DNA from: Parvularia atlantis
Lineage: Eukaryota; Opisthokonta; Rotosphaerida
Assembly (NCBI GenBank): GCA_943704415.1
Contig: CALSCO010002124.1
Span: 1 to 24,262, forward strand
DNA length: 24,262 nucleotides
Direction: 5' to 3'
Part shown: piece by piece, positions 9,879-19,296 of the stretch
Layout: every line of letters starts with the position of its first letter
Numbering within the stretch: the first letter of the stretch is position 1
The notes under the pieces: model-generated
Told to the model about the DNA's origin: nothing
Seen by the model: the letters and a program-made list of their open reading frames with translations, nothing else
Database searches by the model: none
Program-made: the position numbers and the translations under genes

Positions 9879-12800
9879 ATGAAGCGCGGAGCTGTCTCGC
9901 CCGCGCAGTCGCCCACGCGCTCGCCGTCGGTCGCGGATCTGTTCCGGAGGCAGCGCGCGCGGCTGCAGGACGTCGCGGCCGACGCGGGCGCGAGCATGGA
10001 TGTGGGGGCGGATGCGGATGCGGGCGTCGCGTGTCCGGCGTGCGGGCGCGATGTGCCGCTGCAGCGTATCAACCTGCACCTCGACCGCGACTGCGCCGTG
10101 CTCGGCACCGTGCTACCCGAAGCGGTGGCCGTGCCCAACGTGGTCGACGTGCCCGACGTGGTCGCCGTGCAAGACGTCCAGGCGGTGGCGCTACCAGCTG
10201 CACCTGCACCTCTCGCTCTCTCAGCGGTCGCCCCACTGGCCGCACCAGCATCGGCCGAGCAGCGCTACTACGAGCGCCACTTTGCGCTCATGGTGCAGGC
10301 CGCGCTGCAGCACCACGCCGCGCTGTTTGACCCGGCCGAGCTGGACGCGCTGCGCTCGTTCCCAGACATGCCGCGTGCGCCCCGCTGCCTCCCGTGTTCG
10401 CTGCACCCTGGCTGACGGCACACACACACACAACAGCCGACGCCCAGCGCCTGTTCATCCGACTGTCGCAGCGCCAGGGCCGCTGGTTCCGCGTCGCGCA
10501 ACTGCGCTACCGCGACATCGGCGACGTGGCGGCTGCGGCGGCCGAGCTCGTGCGGCGCGGCCTTGGCGCGAACGGTGCGTGAACCGCGCACACAGCTGCG
10601 CCGTGCTGACGACGCGCTGACGACGCGACGCAGAGCAGCACCTGAGCGACATCGGCACAGCGCTGCGGCTGCTCACGGCGCCCGAGCTGCGGCAGCTGGC
10701 GCGCGAGCTGCGCGTGCCCGGCAAGGCGCTGGGCGGTGCGGGCAAGGTCGGTGTACGCGGACGTGCGCATGTGCGGCATCGCCTCGCACCCCTGACCGCG
10801 ACGTCGCAGGACGCGCTGCACACGGCCATCCGCGAACACCTGAGCTCGCAGCCCGTGCTGGTCGGCTCGCCGCGCAAGTCGACGATCAAGCGCGTGCTGC
10901 GCGCGACGGGTGTGCCCGACCACGCGAGCGTGCGCGCGTGCTCAGCAACGGGCAGGCGCCATCGTCGGGCTGTCTGCCGAGGCGCGCGAGATCGTCAAGC
11001 GCGTCGAGCTGCTGTTCTTCGCCAACACGACGCAGGAGGAGCGCACGATGACGACAATGGTGCAGCGCGGTCTGTGCGCGCACGCGGGCTGCCGTTGACT
11101 GAGACGGCCGCCGTGCAGGTACTCGTCGACAAGGACTTGCTCGTCTACCCAAAGTACAGCGTCATCCGCTCGCGGCCCGTCTTTGCCGACCGCCCGCAGC
11201 TGCTCGCGTACGAGCAGGCGCTGCGCGTCGAGGCCGAGCTGACGGACCTGCTCGAGGGTGCGTCGCCTGCTCCGTACGCCTGCTGGACCAACACGGTCGT
11301 AGCGCTGGGCGGCTCGCACGCGCACAGCGAGGCGTCTTCGCGGCGCTGGACGAAGCGGTCGGCAGCCGCGGCAGCAGCAGCAGCAGCGCGCGACGGCGAC
11401 AACGTCGGCGAGGGCGAGAGCTACGCGAGCGCGTTCCAGTCTGCCGGCGCACGGGACGCCGCGCACACGCTCTGCACGCGCGTGGCGGCGCTGTGGCGCG
11501 AGTGCGTGCGCTCGCCGGACGCCGCCGGGGCCGCGAGTGGGCGCGACGGCGCGAGCTACTTCCTGCGCCGCTTCACCGCGCCGTGGGTGTACACGCGCGC
11601 GGCGTCGATGGCCGCCGAGGTGCGCACGGTCGCTGCATCATCGCTACACCAACTCACACGCGCGCATGTCTGTCACAGGTGCTCGAAAAGCTGCATCGGC
11701 ACGACGAGGCGGTGGAGCTGCTGCGCGAGCTGCTGGGCCAGCGCGACTTTTGCCGCGGTCTGCGGTCCGTCGTCTCTCAGCACACGCCGCGGCTTTGACG
11801 CGCTGCTCGCAGCGGACACTGGTGGGATCGGCTGTCGCTGGACGTGCTGCACCACCAAAAGGAGCGCGGCACGGCGCACCTTGTCTGCATCGAGGGGCTC
11901 GGCGACGCTGACGTGCGCACAGGTACGTTGGCGCTTGCTGCCTTCTGAGCCTGCGTCCGATGCTGACTATAGCTGTTGCAGGGCACCGCCAGGCCCTCAC
12001 AAAGCGGCTGCGACGCATCGAACGAAGCAAGCAGGTCGCGAGCAAAGTGCGCTCACCCGCCAACCGCAGCGGTGCTGGCGGCGTCATGCTGGCCGCGCAG
12101 CCCGTGCACGTCACGATCAAGGGTGTGCCTGTGTGCTGCTGGTGCACCGCTGGGCTTACCGTACCCGGCAGGCCGCCTGGTGTCGCTCTCGGCCGTTGGG
12201 TACGGCGTGGAGTACCTCGGCTGCGACGGCGCCGTGTGCCGCGTGGAGGAGCTCGCGCTGCAGTTCTACACGCGCCTGGAGCGCGACAATACACTCAGGT
12301 GCGCGGGTGTGATCTCGCTCTCGTCCTGATGCTCACGCGCGGTGGCAGCACGGCGCGCGACGCGGCCGGTATCCCGCTCGAGACGGGCTGGCGCGGCCTG
12401 CACGCCGAGAACGGCATCGTCACGACGCTGTTTGGGCTGCTGTTTTGGGACGTGCTCTTTGCGGCGCAGCCGGACGTGTTCCAGACCGAGTACCAGAGTG
12501 CGCATATGGCAGGGCTCGCTTGCGACCACGCGGCTCATGCGGCGTCCAGTCGCGCCGCTCGACCTCGTCACTGACGCCTTCTACCTCACGCGGCGCGACG
12601 CGGTCGATGCGCGCCTGCGCCAGATCGAGAACGGCGAGGCGGCGGCGCTCATCACGGCCGCAGGCGACCAGCACCGCGGCGAGCTTTGCGTCGGCGTCAA
12701 CTGGGCCGCGTACGCGCGCGAGACGCTGCTCGAGATCGCCGCGTGCCTCGGCGGGCCCGTGCTCGCGTGCATCTGCCGCCTGCTGGCCGAGGACTATCGC

Positions 12801-13665
12801 CACCGCTGCAGCGGCATGCCGGATCTGGTGCTGTGGCACGCGGCCTGGCAGCGCTGCCGGGTGCGTCGCCCTGTCGCCCTGTCGCCGCAACGGCCGTGCT
12901 GATGGCTACGTCCAGTTTGTCGAGGTCAAGAGCACGAACGACCGCCTCTCGGACCGCCAGGAGGTGTGGCTCGAGGCACTGTGCGAGCACGGGGTGGACG
13001 CGCAAGTGTGCCACGTCGACGGTGAGACCGCCTGCGCGCTCGCGCGCCCGTTGACGCCGTCGGTGTCGCAGCCGCCAAGCGCTTCGAGGCGACGACCATG
13101 CCCACGCCGGACGTGGCGCAGACGCCAGGAGTGCCGTCGCCCGGCAGCTCCGCGTCCGCGTCGACGGGGACAACGATCGAGTCGGTGCTGCGGCTCGTGC
13201 TCGGGCCAGACGGCGACGAGTACGCAGCACCGGACGAGACGCCGCAGCAGACGCTGCCGTCGCACCCGGGTCCGGTCGACGTGCAGGTGGTCGGGCACCA
13301 GTTTTGCTGCGCGGCTGCGGCTGCGACAACGACAACCGTGGGTGACGCGGGTACGTGCTGCGGGCTTCTGGTCCCGGACCGCGCCGTGCGCCTGGAGCGC
13401 GAGCACGCAAACGTGGTCGACCTGAACGCGATCTTGGTAGTGGACGAGCTCACGCAGCGCGCGCTCGGCCACGTGCCGCGCAAAATCGGTGCGCCGTGCT
13501 CGCATCGCCCGTGCTGTGCCGTGCGCTGACGCGCGGGCGGCCGCAGCGCTGCTGCTGGCACCGCACCTCGACGCCGGCACGGTGGCAGCGACGGGCTACG
13601 TGCGGCGCGCGTACGGGCGGCGCAGCGCGTTTGTGGCCCTGTCGCTCGAGCGTATCGCGGACTGA
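9879..13665 (+). CDS. FAN1: FAN1-type structure-specific nuclease with C-terminal HIRAN domain
   Basis: FAN1 is a nuclease for 5' flaps and interstrand crosslink repair. Domains in order: a UBZ4-like finger CPACGRDVPLQRINLHLDRD (about 10032-10094; the pattern Cys-x2-Cys...His-x3-Asp-Cys fits ubiquitin binding); the FAN1 N-terminal domain with YYERHFALMVQAAL and LFIRLSQRQGRWFR; a SAP-like block LTAPELRQLARELRVPGK; the TPR-like middle with FLRRFTAPWVYTR and LEKLHRHDEAVELLRELL; then GRWWDRLSLD-type and VEELALQFY blocks. The VRR-NUC domain follows, with LHAENGIVTTLFGLLFWDVL, GMPDLVLWH, FVEVKSTNDRLSDRQ and VCHV. Asp of PDL and Glu/Lys of EVK, the catalytic residues of the fold, are present, as is the upstream Glu in HAEN. 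An intron at 12861-12915 sits just before FVEVK. The usual FAN1 end at VCHV is followed by intron 13022-13071, which joins in frame to about 65 linker residues and then a HIRAN-like domain (see separate entry). The ATG at 9879 gives MKRGAVSPAQS; no better start is seen. Nuclear. Confidence 0.92.
13278..13665 (+). other. HIRAN-like domain at the C-terminus of FAN1
   Basis: After splicing, this part of FAN1 reads VDVQVVGHQF, a short Ala/Thr-rich loop, VRLEREHANVVDLNAILVV, ALGHVPRKIALLLAPHLDAG and TVAATGYVRR, ending LSLERIAD. This follows the HIRAN pattern of VVG-x-x-[FY], L-x-REP-x-N-x-x-D-x-NAI, GHLPR, LAP-x-[IL]D and a final G-x-V strand. An intron at 13489-13546 (GTGCGC...CAG, with a GCTGAC branch-like site) rejoins HVPRKI to ALLLAPHLD in frame. 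HIRAN domains in HLTF and Rad5 bind ssDNA 3' ends, and plant FAN1 proteins are known to carry a HIRAN domain at the N-terminal side. Confidence 0.82.
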
Positions 13666-13716
13666 AAAGTGCCTCTGAACACAGAAAGCAGTCGCCAGCG
13701 ACCCCACGCGGCCCAT
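13666..13716. other. 51-bp convergent gap between FAN1 and RAD54
   Basis: The stop codons of FAN1 (TGA, 13663-13665) and RAD54 (TAG, 13719-13717 on the minus strand) are 51 bp apart. The 3' ends of the two repair-gene transcripts almost certainly overlap. No obvious poly(A) signal is seen. Confidence 0.6.
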
Positions 13717-16700
13717 CTATGCAGTCTTGATCGGGTCGGGCGACTGCGTCGAGAACACGAGCGAGACGATGTCGCCCGCCGAGTCGCGCAGGATGGGGTC
13801 GTCGATGTCGTTCATCTCGGAGATGTGGTGCCACTGCGCCATGTCGCTCTCCTCGGCGCTCGAGATGCGTACGTCCAGCGGCAGCCTGCACACGCGTCTG
13901 AGCAGGGCGCGCGCGCACACACGGCACGCCGCACGCACTTCTCGCCGCGCTTGCAGCGCTCGCAATTGAAGCTGTCGTGCGTGTCGCTCAGCGTGTCCTC
14001 CTTGAACGTGAACAGGTCCTTCAGCTCGGACGCGGTGAAGTGGCGCTCGACGTCCTCCTCCTCGTCCACCACGACGCTGCTGAGCGACTGCTTGTGCGCC
14101 TGGCGCTGGAAGATCTTCTCCTCAATTGTGCCCGTCGCGACCATGCGGTAGATGAACACCTGCGCGGCTCGATCAGCGAGCCAGGCAGGCAGGCGCAAAC
14201 GCGCGCCTTCTTCTTCTGACCGTCGCGCCACACGCGCGCCATCGCCTGGCCGTCGTTCGCCTGTGGCCGTCGCAGGGGCGTCAGCCGGCTCCCAAGGGCA
14301 CGCAGCACAGCGACGCACCGGGTTCCAGTCCGGGTCAAACAGCACCAGCCGGTTTGCGCCGATCAGGTTGAGGCCGCAGCCGCCGGCCTGCACACGAGGT
14401 CAGCGTGCAACGTTCACCGGCTACGACCGTCCCACTGCGCGCCTTGGAGCTCAGCAGGAAGGCAAAGTCGCGGCTGTCCTTGTCGTTGAATCGGTCGACG
14501 AGCTTCATGCGCTTGGCGATTCCGAGCGAGCCGTCGAGGCGGACGTAGCCGTACTTGCGTGCGCGGCACATGAGCTCCATCATGTCGAGCGTCTGCGTGT
14601 AGTTGGACACGAGGACGACCTGCGCGAGCGCATGAGCGACCGTGCACCCGCGTGACGCAGACACACGCGCACGCGCCTTGTCGCTCGTCGTCGTTCTGAT
14701 CCACGCCAGCATCGTGTCGAGCACCTGGAATTTGCCCGACATCTCGGGCCGGAACGAGAGCTCGGGCCGGTACGCCTGCGGCGAGAAGCCTGCGGGCGCC
14801 GGCGCTTCAGCGCATCAGTGCAGCACGAGAAAAAGTGCACACCTGGCGGGAACAGCTCGAAGGCGTCCTCGAAGCCCTCGGCGCGCTCCTTGCACTTGTC
14901 GAAGATGAGCGCGGGGTCTGCGCGACGCGCCTGGTCAGCACGACCGCAGCCGCACCCTCCGCCACGGCCACGCGCACGGTTGGCGATCTTCTTGAGCGAC
15001 GTAATCGCCGTCAGCGTCGACGTGCCCGCGCCGGCGATGACCTTCTTGACCGACTTGCTCTTGACAAAGTTCTTGTACATCGTCTTCTGCATCTCCGTGA
15101 GGCGGCAGAACACGACTTGGTCCACTGCGACCGCGCGCGAGTGCGCATGAGCCGCAACCTTCATAATGCCAAGCGCGCGCACGCACCTTTGACCGGAAGG
15201 TACTTTGACAGGATCGTGGACGTGCGGCGGATCGTGAACATCTGCGCGAGGCCGACGAGCTGGGCGCGGCGGCTGAGCAACCCACGAACATGCGGCACGG
15301 GGCGCGGTGCACCTCGTTCAGGCGCTCCTGGCCCTTCTTCTGCTCGTCCTCGGTCGCGAGCGAGTCGCGCGCGCGCAGGATGGGCACCTCGAAGCGCCGG
15401 TGGAACTCGTTCGACGAGCCTGCCAACGCGCGCGCTCAGCCGCACACGGCCATCACACACGCGTGCGTGTGGCGCACCCAGCACGCCCGGGTTGACAAAG
15501 TTGAGCAGGCTGAAGTACTCGGTCAGGTCGTTCTGGATGGGCGTGCCCGAGAGGATGATGCGGCGCGTCGTCTGCAGCTGGTTGAGCGCCTGGAAGGTCT
15601 GGCTGGCCGAATTCTTGAGACGGTGCCCCTTGCGCGGCGGCGACGGGGGGTGAGCGCGCACACGTGCACGGTGCGCGCGCCCGGCACACCTCGTCGCACA
15701 GAACGAGGCCCACGGGCTTGCTCTGAAGGATGTTGGCGTAGAGGCGGAACGTCTCGTACGAGATGATTAACACGGCAAACTTGGGCTCCTCGGCCTCGCC
15801 CGCGCGGCGTTTGAGCCACGACGTCTCGCTCAGCCCGATAAAGTTCTAAAGCGCGCAGCGTCAGCAGGCAACGCGAAACGAAGCAGGGTGCAGCGCACGT
15901 TCAACTTGGCCTTGATCTCCTCGCGCGAGCCGCCGTCGATCGGGCACGCGGGCAGCTTGGCGCCGAGCCACTTGCTGATCTCGCTGTACCAGTTCTGCAC
16001 ACGCACGCCGCATTAGTATGAGGCGCGCATGTGCACGAGCGGCGCACGTTGACGAGACTCGACGGGCAAGCGATGATCGCGTTGTCGGCGATCGAGCGGC
16101 CTGTCGCCCGCCGATGAGGTCGGCCATGCACGTGCACATGCGGACGGCCGCACCGTAGGGCCCCTGCTTGAGCAGCGTCCACATGAGCGTGATGCACTGC
16201 AGCGTCTTGCCGAGGCCCTGCCGCGCGAGACCGTTCAGCCGACGCGCGCAGCCGCGTGTAGTCAGCGGCGCACCATCTCGTCGGCCATGATGCAGCCGCG
16301 CCCGTTGGGGATCTTGGCGCCGCTGAGACAGTCGTACATGAACTTGACGCCCTCGCGCTGATGCGGCCGGAGCACCTTGGTGAGCACGGGGTCGACGACG
16401 ACTGCACACACACACACACACGAGCGCGCGTGAACGGTGCGTCGCTGCGCACCCCCCACTGCCGCGCACCGTGCACTTTGACCGGCTCCTCGTCGCTCTT
16501 GGGCACGATCTCGTTCTCCATGTCCTCGCACAGCTTCTGCAGGTACTCGGAGACGTCGGCGGGGTCGTCGGGCGCGTACAGCACGAGCGCGTTCTCGTCG
16601 TCGGGCGAGTGCAGCGCACGCCGCAGCGGGTCCTTGAGCGGCTTGCTGAACTTGACCTTGCCTGTCACGCACCCCTCGGTCACGCACGGGCCAAGGGAGG

Positions 16701-17408
16701 GCGCAAGAGAGGGCGGTGGTGGCGCACCAGTGTAACCGTCGATGGGCACGCGGAACGGCTTGGACAGGATGCGCTTGATGATGTCCTCCTGCGCACGGCC
16801 CGCGACGTCAGCGACGTCGGCCAAGCCGCATCGGCCCGCAGTGCGGTGCGCACGTGCGTCAGCCGCCGCGTCGCCGTCGCAAGCTTGCCGCCAGCGCCGG
16901 GCGCCGATGCCGCGTTGACGGCCGCGGGGGCGCTGGCCGCGGCGCGCGTGACGCGGGCGGGCGCGGGCGGCCCGGCCATCAGTGACGCCTTGCTGGACGG
17001 CGCGGAACGTCTGCGCGGACGCGGCTGTGAGTGGCGCGCGGCCGCCGCACAGGTGGCTGCGGACGCACGGCCGTTTGCGCGGCGCCCCCTCGCCGTCCTC
17101 GTCGTCGCCATCGCCGTCGCCGTCGCCGTCGCCGCCGCGCGGCCGCCGGTTCTCGCCGCTCTCCTCGCCGTCGTCGTAGTCGCCGTCGTCGTCCCCGCCG
17201 CCACCGCCCGCGTCGTCGTCGACGGCCGTGTCGTCACTGTCGCGCCGGCTGCTGTTGCTGCTGCTGCCGCCGCGCGGCGCCGCGGCCGACGTCAGCGGCT
17301 TGAACGGCGCGCGCGGCGCGGCCCCCGCGAGGCTCGGCGCGTGGCTGCGGCGCTGCGGGTGGGCGGCGGCTGAGCGTGCGCCACAGACGGCTGGGGTGGC
17401 CGCACCAT
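13717..17408 (-). CDS. RAD54: RAD54 DNA repair and recombination translocase
   Basis: Rad54 is the Swi2/Snf2 dsDNA translocase that partners Rad51 in homology search and strand exchange. The predicted N-terminus is [20 protein letters not shown], with the first intron (17353-17405) directly after the ATG. An acidic Asp/Gly/Glu repeat region follows (about 17070-17220). Then come [39 protein letters not shown], Walker [13 protein letters not shown] (split by intron 16218-16273), [118 protein letters not shown] and [19 protein letters not shown]. The Cys-rich [12 protein letters not shown] near the end matches the RAD54 C-terminal zinc-binding element. It ends [11 protein letters not shown]-like at 13717. 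Motifs look intact. The ATG is 43 bp after the TRM6 stop on the same strand. Nuclear. Confidence 0.93.
16404..16422. repeat. short (CA)n repeat in a RAD54 intron
   Basis: About nine CA units on the plus strand fall inside the intron between the VKVHG exon and the [10 protein letters not shown] exon of RAD54. The repeat is therefore non-coding in the model. Confidence 0.6.
17095..17145. repeat. hexanucleotide-like repeat encoding Asp-Gly tract in RAD54
   Basis: On the plus strand the units CGCCGT and CGCCAT repeat at about 17101-17135. On the coding (minus) strand they give alternating Asp and Gly inside a longer acidic region of the RAD54 N-terminus. Such a repeat may vary in copy number between strains. 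Confidence 0.6.
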
Positions 17409-17451
17409 CGGTTCAGTGGCGCTACCGGAGCGCGCGCAAAACGGTCTGGCG

Positions 17452-19228
17452 TCACACAGCCACACGTTTGCTCGGGCCCTCGCCGTCTTCGCCCTCCTGG
17501 TCGTCGTCGTCCTGCTCGGCGTCGTGCACCTTGGCGGTCTCCGCCGGCGCCGCATCGGCAGCGTCGGCCGGCTCGTCGGGCTGCGCGGGCGCGGCGGCAG
17601 GCTCGGCGGCGACGGGCTCACCGCGCAGAAGGCGGTGCGCGCGATCGAGGCGTCGTGCGCGCTCGTCGGGGCTCGCGGCGAGCAGCGCCGTGCCCGAGAG
17701 AACAAAGCCTGAGGCGGCCGACGTGCTCATGAGCGGGTGCGTCCGCCCCGGCAGCACCTGAATCTCGCGCGTCCACGTCTCGGCCAGCTGCGTGTTGACC
17801 GCCCAGCCCTCGCGCCGCAGCACGCCCATTGCCGCGCCGAGCGGGCCCGCCGACGGCGAGAACAGCGCGAACGACGCCGAGCCCATGAGCAGCGGCAGCA
17901 GCGCGCGGGCCAGCTCGGTCGGGTCGAAGCGCGACGCGGCGACCAGCCTTGTGCGCAAAGTGGCGTGAGACCCACACGCGCAGCGCCACGCACGCGCGGA
18001 CCCGTCAAAGCCGCTCGCGAGCGCGAGCGCGCGCGTCTGCTGCTGTACCTCGAGGCGTGTGAGCTTGGCGCGCAGCTCGGCAGGCCTGGCCTGCGCGGCG
18101 TCCGTGGCCCCTTCTAGCTGCTGTCGCACGTCTGGCGCGGCCGCGGCGTAAGCGGACACGTCATAAACGCTAGGCGCACGCACGCTCGACAGTGCGCCCG
18201 GCGCGCGCCCACTCAAGCGAGCGCAGGCAGGCGAGGTGGTCGGGCGGCAGGTTGAGGTATTTGACGCTCTCAAAGTGCGCGTCGTGGGCGCACTGCATTG
18301 CGACAACGAGCCCCTACGCGCCGCACCGTCCGTCGGCCACCCCCGTTCGGTGCAGTGCCTGCCGCACCTGTCCGCCGAGCCGCTCGAGGCACGCGCCGAC
18401 GAGGAGGCCCTTGACGTCGTCGACGACGAGCAGGCGCGCGCCCGCCCGCACGTTAGCCAGGTGCAGCAACTGCGCGAGGCTGTCGAGGCGGAGTTCGCTG
18501 GTGCACGCCGCGTGAGCAGCGATGGCGCACGCGGGCGCGCACGCACAGGATGCTCGACGGCGCCTTGGCGAAGAGGTGCGTGGCGAGCACGCGCGCGGTC
18601 GGCCGGAGCAGCGTGACGAGGGCGAGGTACTTGGCGCGCTTGCGCTTGAGGTACTTGGCCTGCGCAAACTCGGTCTTGCCGGCGAAGGTGGCGCTGCTGT
18701 TGACGAGCTGCTTGACGATCTCCTGCGGGCGTTGCTGAGCGAGCGCGGGGCGGGAGTCACGTAAGCGCTCACGCACGTCGCCCGCCACGCCCTGCGCCCT
18801 CATTGCCGCGATCGCCGTCTGGTCGAGCGCCTGCGCGCGGTTGTCGTCGACGAGGCCCTGGTTGTTGGCCGTCGCAGGCACGTCTGGTGAGCGTACGACG
18901 TCGGCCTTCGCATCGGGCCCTGACGCGCGCGCGCGACGCACACTCGGCGACGCGGCCGACGTCAGCATCTGGGGCCGCCGCCGGGCGCAGCGTCTGGCCG
19001 TGCAGCTCGTACGCGCGGCCCCAGGGCAGGCCGATGAGGAGCGCGCCGTCGATACGTCCGTGCCTTCCGAGCGCGATCTTGCTGCGTTCATGCGGCGCAG
19101 CAGGTGAGCGCGCCCGATTGCGCTGCAGCGGGGCCAATCGCGACGCACGCGCCCGGCTGCGCCCGCACGAGCCGCTCGGTGCCGTCGAGGAGGCGCACGA
19201 GGACCCAGTCGGCGTTCGCGACGGCCAT
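17452..19228 (-). CDS. TRM6: tRNA (adenine58-N1)-methyltransferase non-catalytic subunit TRM6
   Basis: TRM6 (GCD10) pairs with the catalytic TRM61 to make m1A58 in tRNA, including initiator tRNA, in the nucleus. The ATG at 19228 opens MAVANADWVLVRLLDGTERL. An intron after QPGA joins to KIALGRHGRIDGALLIGLPW and GRAYELHG, the TRM6 N-terminal barrel. A second intron joins GRVAE to the conserved VDDNRAQALDQTAIAAM block. The family signature IVKQLVNSSATFAGKTEFAQ followed by KYLKRKRAKYL is clear at about 18730-18640. Later blocks are LVVDDVKGLLVGA, FESVKYLNLPPDH, TWTREIQVLPGRTHPLMSTS and GFVLSGTAL. The tail is acidic with a final PSKRVAV. No S-adenosylmethionine motif is seen, as expected for the non-catalytic partner. 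It starts 68 bp from the divergent AP endonuclease gene. Confidence 0.92.
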
Positions 19229-19296
19229 GTGTATGGCACTCGTGAAGTTAGTCAATGCACACTTACGCGCACGCCACCCCGCGCCACACGGATCCC
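19229..19296. promoter_or_regulatory. 68-bp divergent promoter region, TRM6 / AP endonuclease
   Basis: Only 68 bp separate the two divergent start codons, so both genes must share promoter elements, unless the true starts lie further inside one gene. No TATA box is seen. The stretch at 19232-19262 is less GC-rich than its surroundings (GGCACTCGTGAAGTTAGTCA is part of it). Confidence 0.5.

Noticed and set aside
10714-12312. 532-codon single open frame on the plus strand inside FAN1
   Set aside because: It reads through several introns of FAN1 and leaves the FAN1 frame. Only parts match the family, so it is not a gene by itself.
13098-13665. HIRAN-like region as a separate small gene starting at the ATG at 13098
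   Set aside because: No stop codon ends FAN1 before it, the intron 13022-13071 joins both in frame, and there is no room for a promoter. It stays possible until transcripts are seen.
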